Of a stretch of DNA of 64,000 bases, positions 55,628-64,000 are shown piece after piece (the first letter of the stretch is position 1; each line of letters opens with the position of its first letter). A program made the position numbers and the translations under genes. The notes beneath the pieces were generated by a model. The model saw only the letters and a program-made list of their open reading frames with translations, ran no database searches and was not told where the DNA came from. Origin of the DNA: Macadamia tetraphylla (lineage: Eukaryota > Streptophyta > Magnoliopsida > Proteales > Proteaceae); NCBI GenBank assembly GCA_022985045.1, contig CM040972.1, positions 19,937,907 to 20,001,906 of the forward strand. Reading direction: 5' to 3'.

Positions 55628-57095
55628 CTATTCACCCTTTCAGACATAATATTTCTTAAGTTGATCCATGTTGACCAGTCCGGGTATTTCTTCGCCATTG
55701 TGGTCTATGAGTTTCATAGCTTTGCCTAGTAGAATTTCCTTAATAGTGAATGGGCCGCTCTAGTTGGGCCTGCATTTCTCTCTTGGGTCATGAATTGGGG
55801 CTCTTTGTTCTTGAAGAACAAGTTCACCCTCCTCTATATGGTGGGGCTTCACATTCTTGTTAAAGGACCTAGCCATTCTTTGTTGGTATTTCTTCAGATT
55901 ATCCATGGCTTTCATATGCCTTTCATCGAGAAAATTGAGCTCGTCATGTCTGACCTTCACCCACTCTCCTTCAGGTAGCTAACTATCAAGAAGTACCCTT
56001 AGGGATGGTACTAAAATCTCTACGGGTAGAACCACCTCAATCCTATATACCAAAGAGAAAGGGGTTGCCCCTGTCGAGGATCGTACAGAAGTTCGGTATG
56101 CCCATAAGGCAAGGGGTAACTTATCAGCCCAATCCTTGTGTGTTTCTGCCATTTTTTATAGGATGAATTTGATGTTCATGTTGGCTGCTTCCACTACCCC
56201 ATTGGTCTGTGGCTTGTAAGTGGTAGAGTGATGCCTTCTAATACCGAACTTTGTGTAGATTTTGTCGGTCTTACCCCAGAAATGGGATCCCTGATCTGAT
56301 ATTAATTCTTGAGGCACTCCATACCGGCTAATGATGTTTTCTTGAATGAATTTAGCCACCTTAGCAGACTTGAAGACCATATAGGATTGAGCTTCTACCC
56401 ACTTGGTGAAATAATCAATGGCTACCAAGATGAACTCGTGACCATTAGATGCCTTAGGGTTAATCTTTCCAATGATGTTGATGCCCCAAATGGAGAATGG
56501 CCAAGATGAATTGAGCGAACGCAACTCTGTTGGTGGGATATATATGATGTTATCAAATATCTGACACTTGTGGCATTTCTTAACAAAGCCCACGCAATCT
56601 GCTTCCATGGTGTTCTAGTAGTATCCCAGCCTGTGGATCTTATTAGATAACATCTTGGCATTCATGTGGGGTCCACAAATACCTTGATGAATTTCATCTA
56701 TAATGATTATAGCTTGTTCATCATCCACACACAACAATTGTATTCCATCAAAGGATCTCTTGTATAACAGATCCTCTTGAAAAATGAACTGGGTGGCATA
56801 TCTTCTTAGAAATTTCTTTTCTCTATCAGTTGCTTTAACTTAGTACTTCCTTTCCCTGATGAAATCCACTATGTGAGTAAACCAAGACCGACCATCCACA
56901 GTGAGAGAGTTCATTGAATTCTGATTAATGGGTCTGCTTCTTTGTTCTACCAAGAATGATTGAACCCTAGCCTTAGGGTTGCATTCTACCATAGAAGCCA
57001 AGGTTGCAAGGGCATCAGCAAACCTATTGTTATCTCTCTGAAAGTACTCAAACGAGATCTTCTCAAAATGTTCAATCACTTCTTCCAAATGTTCT
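55628..57095 (-). pseudogene. pol: Tat-3 integrase, nearly intact
   Basis: Zinc module IHQGICGPHMNAKMLSNK with KKCHKCQ; core LVAIDYFTKW, LISDQGSHFWGK and GVVEAANMN, so all three acidic residues are kept. The C-terminus has KVRHDELNFLDERHMKAM and ends LKKYYV, TGA, KGE and TAG at 55628-55630. Single TAG/TAA stops lie near 56839, 56616, 56155 and 55979. The TGA at the end replaces the CGA arginine codon of Tat-1. Confidence 0.92.
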
Positions 57096-57439
57096 TGATA
57101 TGGCTTCAGCTTTTCATCTCTAGTTTTCCACTTTCCCTGTGTCTAGCAAATGACAATGGATGAATCACCATAAACCTTGATCCTTTTCACACCAATAGTC
57201 AAAGTAGTTTTGAGTCTCAAAGCACAAGCTTCATAGTTGGCAATATTTTTGGTACAGGGGAAGTCGAGGTGAAATGATGAAGGCAAATAAAGGCCATGAA
57301 GAGTGACAAGCAATATTCCCGCACCACATCCCTTTTGATTGGCTGCCCCATCAAAGAATAATTGCTATTCATTAACCATGTCTTCTTCCTCTATTGTTGT
57401 GATTCCTTCATCGGGAAAGGCATCATCCAAGGATCTTCC
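57096..57439 (-). pseudogene. pol: Tat-3 archaeal-type RNase H (aRNH), one or two stops
   Basis: QLFFDGAANQKGCGAGILL, LDFPCTKNIANYEACAL, VYGDSSIVI and NNRFADALATLAS give all four catalytic positions (D, E, D, D). A stop precedes QLFF and a TAG follows VIC. It is the clearest second RNase H in the window and fixes the Tat assignment. Confidence 0.88.
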
Positions 57440-57849
57440 ATCTTCTATGGGGTGGGTAGCCAAATGATCGGCTATGGCCTGGCCCTTGATAGATTTCTGA
57501 GTAACATAGGTGATGTTAAATTCTGATAGTAAAAGTTACCAACTGTCCATCCTTCCTATTAAGGTTGGTTTCTCGAAGAGGTATTTGATGGGATCCATTC
57601 TTAAGATCAAGTGCACTGGATAGGAAACCATATAATGTCGTAACCTTTTCGTTGCCCAAATCAACGCAGCACAGGTTCTTTCTAAAGATGTGTACCGTGT
57701 CTCATATTCTAGGAACTTCTTGTTGAGGTAATATATGACATGCTCTGCCCCCTTTTTTGTCTCCTTCTGTGCTAGCAAAGAGCCCATAGAATATTCTCCC
57801 ACAGACAGATACAACAGAAGTGGTTCTCCTTCCACCGGCGGTGTCAACA
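57440..57849 (-). pseudogene. pol: Tat-3 gypsy-type RNase H
   Basis: It is open from the RT connection through EPLLLYLSVGEYSMGSLLAQ, YTSLERTCAALIWATKRL and HLILRMDPIKYLFEKPTLIG, with a stop near 57536 before LLLSEFNITYVTQKSIKGQA. The acidic residues of a canonical RNase H are partly absent, as usual for the first RNase H of Tat elements. Confidence 0.82.
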
Positions 57850-58770
57850 CTGGTGGGTTCGTGAGGTATCCCTTGATCTTGTCAAAATATTGTTGGCATA
57901 TATCATTCCATTCTGTGGGATGATCCTTCTTCAGCAGCTTAAAAAATGGGTCACGGATGGTAGTCAACTGAGCTATGAACCTACTAATATACTGGATGTG
58001 ACCTAAAAATCTTCGTATTTGCTTCTCAGTCCGAGATGTGGGCATTTCTTGAATTGCCTTGATCTTGATAGGGTCGACCTCAATGCCTCTTTCACTCACT
58101 AAGAAACCTAATAAATTTCCCATTGTTGCCCCGAATACACATTTCTGAGGGTTCAACTTCAGCTGATATCTTGATTCTTTCAAAGAAACGCCTTAGCATG
58201 GGAATATGCCCCTTCTGATCTTTTGACTTTCCTATCATGTCATCCACATAGACTTCCACATCTTTGTTTATCATGTTATGTAATATGGCCGTAGCTACTC
58301 TCTGATAAGTTGCCCCAACGTTCTTCAGTCCAAAAGGCATCACCTTGTAACAAAAGGTTCCCCACGGAGTGGTGAAGGCAGTCTTCTCATGACCCTCTAG
58401 GTGCATGCTTATTTGTTGTATCTTGAGAATCCATCCATAAATGATAACAAAGCATGCCCAACCATATTATCCACCAATACATTAATGTGAGGTAATGGGA
58501 AGTCATCTTTAGGGCTTACTTTGTTAAGATCTCGGAAGTCCACACACATTTGTACCTTGCCATCTTTCTTCGGTACTGGTACAATGTTGGCTAACCATTG
58601 GGGGTACTTCCCCACTTGTAGAAACCCTGCATTCCATTGCTTCACAACTTCTTCTTTGATCTTCTCACTCCATTTTGGCCACATTCTTTGAAGCTTCTGC
58701 TTTACCAAGTTTGCCCAGGGTAGGTTGGAAATCGATGCTACACGATGTTGGGGTCGATACCAGGCATATC
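57850..58770 (-). pseudogene. pol: Tat-3 reverse transcriptase, frameshifted
   Basis: Open frames 58409-58708 and 58092-58406 carry WLANIVPVPKKDGKVQMC, DFRDLNKVSPKDDFPLP, FGLKNVGATYQRVATAILH and the intact YVDD active site (about 58247). A TAA after SRYNK and a frameshift near 58170 divide it. The connection continues with FGATMGNLLGFLVSERGIEV and QIRRFLGHIQYISRF. Confidence 0.92.
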
Positions 58771-60060
58771 CTCATAAGACCAATCAAAGACCTCGGCGAA
58801 TTCCTTTAGAAGACTAATCATCTGTTCTGCTTCTTCGTCATCAAGGGTAGTGCCAATTTTTACCTCTTGAAGGCATTGGTCGATCCCTAGATTAATAACC
58901 CGAGTATCCTCATGGATGGGTTGGGCTTTCTTTGGTTTGCATTATTTATTGATTCTTGATATTTATTAAGATCATCATCAGAAAAAGAGGAAACTAATAC
59001 TTGGAATCAAAAATTTCATTCATGAAAGAAGGAGTAATAGACTCAACATACAAGGACTCTAGACTCTCCTCATGAGGGGAGGTCGACACAAAATCATAAA
59101 CAACAGACTCAACTACAGACTTGATAACTGGCTTGATGCTTTCACCAGGGGTATTCAGGCTGGTTGACTCAATAGCATGAGCAAACTTGAAGTTTTCTCT
59201 AATGTTTGTCCAGTTCAGGAGTGGTTTAGTGGCTTGATGGATGAGGAGGTGTGGCAAAGGGTCTTCTTCTCCTTCTGAAAAAGTTGTTGTTGCTTCTTCA
59301 GTGGCGTAACGGTTCTTTTAGATAGGTGTCCGCTTCTTCACGAATACCAACTGGTCAATCTCGTGCTCTCAGAAGTCAAACTTTCTCTGGGGTGAAGATT
59401 GGTGGAGACTGCTCAATCCTTTTTCTATAAAGTCCATCTTTTCGAGCCTGTTGAGGGATTCCATTCTGGTGCCTAGGTCACATCTTTGACCACCTTCATG
59501 AGCCTTCTTGTTGCAGTTGGTTCTGGCACAGTACATACAAACCATCATTCTTTGTGTTCTTCTTTGCTTTGCATACTCACTTCTTCCTCTGAAAGGACGA
59601 GGCTTGAGCTCATGTAGCTCTTGGGCTCTTGGTTCTTGTAGGAGGGAGCAAATGTAGCTTTTCAAATCAATGGGAAGCGATAGACTCTAGTGAGCCTTAT
59701 CTTCTTTTCCCATTCTCTTTTTAGGAGGACTCGAGGACTTGGTGCCTCCTTTGATTAGATCAATGTTGTAGGGTCACCAGAGGAAGACCTAGTCTTATTC
59801 AATGCAATTTCCAATATCCCAGTGATGCAACTATCTTGATCACTTTCATAGACTAGCATTTTCTATTGTTCCACTTCATGAGTTACCAAGTCGAACTCAT
59901 CTTCAAAAAATACTTCAAATTCTGGTTGCATCTTTGTAGTGGTTTCATCAAACCATGGTTCCACATTTTCGTAAAAGGGGAAATCCTCTCCTTCTTTTAC
60001 AAAATACCCATTGAGAGTAGGGTAGTAAGAGACGGAGATCTTCCTAGTCATCCTCAACAC
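58771..60060 (-). pseudogene. Tat-3 protease-RT linker with Cys-rich motif
   Basis: Pieces at 58994-59257 (ESITPSFMNEIFDS), 59369-59665 and 59863-60060 match the linker of Tat-2. The middle piece holds MVCMYCARTNCNKKAHEG and QRCD, five cysteines and a histidine that could bind zinc; Tat-2 keeps the same spacing with one Cys changed. The last piece (TRKISVSYYPTLNGYFVKE) follows the G-patch-like tail. Unidentified. Confidence 0.65.
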
Positions 60061-60770
60061 TTTCTGCCCCTTGGTGGTCAGAGTAGTGTACCCAAGACCA
60101 TTCTTTCCTTTGTTTACTGCCAGACTAGGCTACTTTGGAACTCCTTGATTATATTTCCCTAGTCTCATGCCAGGAAAATATTGTATATTCTTCATCATCT
60201 GATTCACTGGAGGACTCCAGATGGCTTCATAGTTAGTAGGGATTTCTTCCTTTGGAACTTCTTTGGCAATAGCTGCACAAGTTGGGTCTAATTTAAAACC
60301 ACTTAGTTGGACTTCTTGGTCTTGTTCTTCCCCATTTTCAATATTGGCCAAGGTATTAACCACTTCGGGATCTCCAGCTACTATGATCATCTTTTATTCA
60401 TGAATAAACTTTATTTTTTGATGGAGACTAGAGGACACTGCCTTCGCAGGATGCAACCAAGGCCTTCCCAAGAGCATGTTAAAAGTTGTTGGTATATCAA
60501 TGACTTGGAAATTAATATCAAACTTTATCGGGCCAATTTTTACAGCAAGGATAATGATGCCAAGGATCTTCCTCTTGGTATTGTCATATGCCCGTATGGT
60601 TTGGGTTGTCGGCCTCATTTCTTCTAAGTTGATGCCAATACTCTTTGCCGATCTCAAGGGCAGCACATTCAAAGCGGACCCGTTGTAAACAAGAACCTAG
60701 GGAACCACCTTGTCAAGACATTCTACCGCATATGTTTCCCCTACTATATGTGCGAGAAGTGTCATATTTT
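60061..60770 (-). pseudogene. pol: Tat-3 aspartic protease with G-patch-like tail, active site lost
   Basis: The active site reads VLVYNGSALNVLPL near 60685: the catalytic aspartate is tyrosine (GAC to TAC). Downstream are QTIRAYDNTKRKILG, FNMLLGRPWLHPAKA, and a tail with YFPGMRLGKYNQG, one glycine short of the Tat-2 G-patch-like form. A TAA near 60394 and a TAG near 60130 interrupt. Confidence 0.82.
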
Positions 60771-62003
60771 ATCTCGATGGAACTAGCACATTAGTGAGAG
60801 ATTTTAAGACTGCTTCACGGTGTGAGGGGATGCCATCAATAATCCCCAAATTGAGATGTTTGCTTGGGACTTCTTGAGCTGAGCTAAGAATGGGTTCTCT
60901 GGCTCTTTCCTCACAGTGCTAGTTCCGGCCTCATTAGCCCTTGACTATTCTACTACTAGAGCCTTGCCTTTGTAGTCTTTTCCACTTCTAGTTTCTATCA
61001 CGTTGACAGGTTTCTTTATAATAATCTCTGTGGGATAACAGTCTTCATCATCACTATTTGTTATGGTGATTATCCCTACCATGGAATCATCCTCTTCCTT
61101 TGATTCCCCCTCCCTACTTAGGGTGGGAAGTCGAGGTCCTCCACAAATATCCACAACCCTGGCTCGTAACTTTTTAATTACATTAGAAAGTTGTTGGAAT
61201 GTAGTGTCTACTACCTCTGCGAATGTGTTGTCTGGCTCTATTTCCTCTAGATCATCCAACTGCTTGCAGTAGTAACGATTACTGACAGTTACTTCACCCA
61301 GCATGTTATCAATTTCTTCTACCCTTTCTTGCAATCTCAATGTGTTAGAGGATATTTCATTCAGCTTTTCTTCCATCTCTAATGCGGATTCTGGTTCATC
61401 CAGATAAACTTGCATCGGCTCTCTAGATCCTTCATCACTTTTAAAATATGATGTAGAATCATCTCCTCCCATACAGAGGGACGGGTAAATGCCACCTATT
61501 GGATCAGCTATTAGGTCATCACCACCGATAGCATAGACTGAGAAACATGTCTGGTGGTCTGATAAGTAATATTCTGACTCATCATCATTATCATTGAACC
61601 AAGGCCCTTAGTAGTCATCTCAGTCTGGATACTCATCATCCTTTTGAGAATCAGAGTCATCTCCATCCTTCTCATCTTTATTCCCTTCCTCATCATTGTC
61701 GTCATCATCCTCCTCTTCACTGATTTCCCCCTCACTTGGTTCTTCATCAGATTCCTCTAGACCATCAAATTCTCCAGCATCCAAATGTTCATAGTATTCA
61801 GAGCGTATGGACAGAAAGATTTCTATAGGGTTGGTCGAGACATCACTGGCTCGAAGTTGGACCAGTCTTGATTCATCATCCTCTGTGTCACTCCCTATGT
61901 GGATTAGGGAGATGTGCTCTTTGATCTATTCCCCTATGGCCAATGTGGTTACTGCTTTGAGAAGATCAACTATAGCCTCTTCAATTACCTCTGGATTGTC
62001 CTC
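60771..62003 (-). pseudogene. Tat-3 acidic gag-protease linker
   Basis: The 175-codon frame 60945-61472 contains the coiled segment MEEKLNEISSNTLRLQERV, the GIITITNSDDED stretch and METRSGKDYKG equivalents (VIETRSGKDYKGKALVVE). Upstream, 61511-61990 encodes the acid-rich run. It is cut at 62003 by the Chr-D LTR, so gag lies outside or is lost. Confidence 0.75.
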
Positions 62004-63255
62004 TGTGGTATCGTGTACCCCGGGACTGCATTTGGAAATGGATACGCTTCATGGCCGAGGTCTTTTTGGTGTTGCATACTCCATACTCAACTATGATATG
62101 TATGCTAGATTAGGTAAATGGTCTCAGGTTACACTTTGTGCCCAAGGTCTCGCTCGTATCGTGTACTTAGGACTGTATTTGGAGATAGATTACACTTTGT
62201 GGCCGAGGTCTCTCTGGTATCGTGTAATCTATACTAACTGTATCATTATGAAGGTATGTAGTATATATATGGTTAGGTATCACTCCTTAGGCTATGCATC
62301 CTTGCCAACAGGGGTTGAGGTGTTGGATAACCCATTGTGGTATGTTTGATGTGCCTTTCTGAACTGTCACTCCCGCTGTACGATGTGATTGTTGCCAGAG
62401 GAGGGAACTTATCTGGTGTAGCCGATGAGTTACTAGTGTCATGACTGCCAGGAGGGGGTTATCAGGGGTTTGCTAGGTGGCTCATGGACGCATACGGGGA
62501 CTGGCAGGCTTCTAATCATTGCTAGGGTTTGTATCGTTGTGTAGTCGATGTATTATTCGAGATGAGGGATACAGCCTAATGTGTCGTAGTAGCATTTACC
62601 AGACTTAGTTTGTACTGTTAGGTGGATAATAAATAATGAACTGCATCACGAGCATCATGGACTATGTGCTTAATTTTTGCAATCATGCATCATAAATTAT
62701 TACTGCTATTGTCTTGTTTGGATGTGTTTGACCCCACCCCTCACTGAGCGAGTTGGAAAGCTCACCCCATGTATACACCCTTTTTCAGATGATGATGCAA
62801 GTACCGTGGTGCCAATGGTAGGTCCCCAGTATCTTCTGGGTCAGAGTATGGTGTGAGCGACTAGTGGATGCCAGAAGTGGAGGAGCACGATCAGGACTGT
62901 GCTTGCGATCACTGTGCTTATGCCACACCGTGAGATTATACATCATATTTTGATACTTTTGGATATACCTGTGGATTGTATATTTTCTTGAGATTATATT
63001 ATATGTCATGGATGAGTGTGACAGAATAACTCAATTATTGCTATTATATTACCATTAGATGTTTTCCCATTTTACTGATAACTCTGCTACTATACTCTGA
63101 TTCTACTGCTTATGTTGGTTTGTGATATGAGATTGTGAAAATGTTAAGGTACTGCTATCAGAGATCTTGGTAGATTAGTAAGACAGGTGTGTGTCTTACT
63201 CACACCGCCGGTATTCCTAATGGTAAGTTGGGTGTACTGGGAATGGGGTGTGACA
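62004..63255 (+). repeat. 5' LTR of Chr-D
   Basis: TGTGGTATCGTG begins exactly where likeness to the Tat acidic linker stops. GGGGTGTGACA ends it before the primer site, giving 1252 bp. Inside, a unit with ATCGTGTACCCCGGGACTGC and GGCCGAGGTCT is repeated about 148 bp later (62159-62228). Confidence 0.8.
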
Positions 63256-63259
63256 GCTA

Positions 63260-63271
63260 TGGTATCAGAGC
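63260..63271 (+). other. Primer-binding site of Chr-D (initiator Met tRNA)
   Basis: TGGTATCAGAGC lies four bases after the LTR end, the same primer as Chr-A. Confidence 0.9.
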
Positions 63272-63625
63272 GTGATGCTCTGCCTTAACTCACAATCTCA
63301 ACCAAACCATAATTTTGGGGAAATTAGGATTAAATAATAATATCAAGACAATAAAAATAGAAATTGCACAATTAGGAGACATGTATAGGTGTTAAAGCCA
63401 TTTTATTATAATAGAGAACTTGAATACACAACTTATACTTTCATAAGAAAAATAAAGTACTAAAAGCAGGAAATCCTAACTAGCCTAAGTCTAGGATAAT
63501 TAAACAACTGAAGAAAATGTCATAATGTAAAAGTTCAACTAAACCTAAAACATCAAACTCAAATAAAATGTGAAAATGGAAATCCTAGAAAAGCTACTAT
63601 GGAAAATATGCCAGTACACTTGCTG
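63272..63625. other. Leader of Chr-D, downstream flank of the antisense gene
   Basis: About 350 bp of A-rich sequence without an ORF between the primer site and the stop codon of the minus-strand gene. For that gene it would be the 3' untranslated region. Confidence 0.55.
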
Positions 63626-64000
63626 CTACTGCTGGTTTTGTCCTTGGCCCTGAGCCTGGTTCGGACCATGCGTTGCTGGAGGAGGCACTAGAATATCGAG
63701 ATGGAAGAGTATTGCCTGCATCTGTGCCTCTAGGGAGGCCACTCTATTATCCATAAGATAATAGGTCATGTCCATGCTCTCGAGGCAACCATCTATGCTC
63801 CTCATCAGTGATATAGTGGTATCCAGATGGGCCATAACATCATTGAGACCATAAGACCTCGCACCCCTAGTACTCTGAGATGTAGAAGCCGCCATAGAAC
63901 CCATAGCCTGGGGGTCAAGTGGTGGAGCCCCACCAACCCCAGCAGTTTCTCCTCTTGCACCACCAACATCACCGGCACTGCCACCCTCTACCTCCATAGG
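63626..64000 (-). CDS. Transposase_32-like gene, C-terminal part, antisense in Chr-D leader
   Basis: The frame is open from the window edge to its stop at 63626 (at least 123 codons). It starts in a glycine-rich stretch (MEVEGGSAGDVGGARG), then GAPPLDPQAMGS, RSYGLNDVMAHLDTT, a coiled DNRVASLEAQMQAI, and a proline/glutamine tail. It aligns with the C-terminus of the broken gene at 35689-36950. The N-terminal family domain would lie beyond 64000. The absence of stops makes it the only cargo gene here that might be functional. Confidence 0.65.
   Translation of the reverse strand, partial: PMEVEGGSAGDVGGARGETAGVGGAPPLDPQAMGSMAASTSQSTRGARSYGLNDVMAHLDTTISLMRSIDGCLESMDMTYYLMDNRVASLEAQMQAILFHLDILVPPPATHGPNQAQGQGQNQQ

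Larger units (their letters stand above)
51422..62003 (-). mobile_element. Tat-3, Ty3/gypsy Tat element in reverse orientation
   Basis: Read on the minus strand: acidic linker, protease, Cys-rich linker, RT, two RNases H, integrase, 84-bp repeats, DUF7745-like ORF, PMD relic, tandem repeats, polypurine tract and a U3 fragment of the 3' LTR. The gag side is cut by the Chr-D LTR at 62004 and the LTR side ends at the Tat-2 LTR. It is the least damaged pol of the three Tat copies. Confidence 0.9.
62004..64000 (+). mobile_element. Chr-D, chromovirus-like LTR element starting at right edge
   Basis: An LTR interrupts Tat-3 at 62003/62004 and is followed by a Met-tRNA primer site, then by an antisense gene instead of gag. 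The remainder lies beyond the window, so the lineage assignment rests on primer type, LTR form and likeness to Chr-C. Its target duplication cannot be checked. Confidence 0.7.

Overview
This is 64 kb of plant nuclear DNA made almost entirely of nested, decayed retrotransposons. I see no intact host gene, rRNA or tRNA gene. The plant assignment rests on Ty3/gypsy elements of the Tat lineage (dual RNase H, C-x-Y-H zinc knuckle, very long LTRs), chromoviruses with an initiator-Met-tRNA primer site, a plant L1-type LINE with a DUF4283-like ORF1, and accessory genes of plant-specific families (plant mobile domain, DUF7745-like, Transposase_32-like). Family names are from memory of the families; no search was run. 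The species cannot be told, but the nesting suggests a large, repeat-rich genome.

Layout. (1) Tat-1, + strand: 5' LTR 1-1411, primer site 1413, gag, a pol with two internal deletions, and a DUF7745-like ORF at 7194-8280. A LINE (8600-13235) lies in its 3' region, followed by tandem repeats and a 3' LTR from 14074. (2) That 3' LTR is split by a 15.2-kb chromovirus, Chr-A (14824-30032, - strand, 3.3-kb LTRs, target duplication CCATG). Chr-A itself holds a 3.5-kb foreign block at 18196-21675. (3) 30287-36950 is a second, truncated minus-strand chromovirus-like element (Chr-C), interrupted by a Tat solo LTR (30949-33283). It carries a divergently oriented Transposase_32-like gene. (4) Tat-2, + strand (36951-51421), has protease, RT, two RNases H, integrase, a DUF7745-like ORF and an antisense, intron-containing plant-mobile-domain (PMD) gene with its own TATA-like box, then a 3' LTR. 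(5) Tat-3, - strand (51422-62003), is tail-to-tail with Tat-2 and is the best preserved pol. (6) From 62004 a third chromovirus-like element (Chr-D, +) starts: LTR, Met-tRNA primer site, then the antisense 3' end of another Transposase_32-like gene running out of the window.

The most interesting pattern is the cargo. All three Tat copies carry a DUF7745-like ORF in the env position, each with an AG acceptor-like site just upstream of its ATG. Tat-2 carries, and Tat-3 retains a relic of, an antisense PMD gene; being antisense, its introns would survive passage through the genomic RNA. The two chromovirus-like elements carry a different plant gene family antisense in the leader between primer site and gag. 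All these genes are broken here except the partial one at the right window edge.
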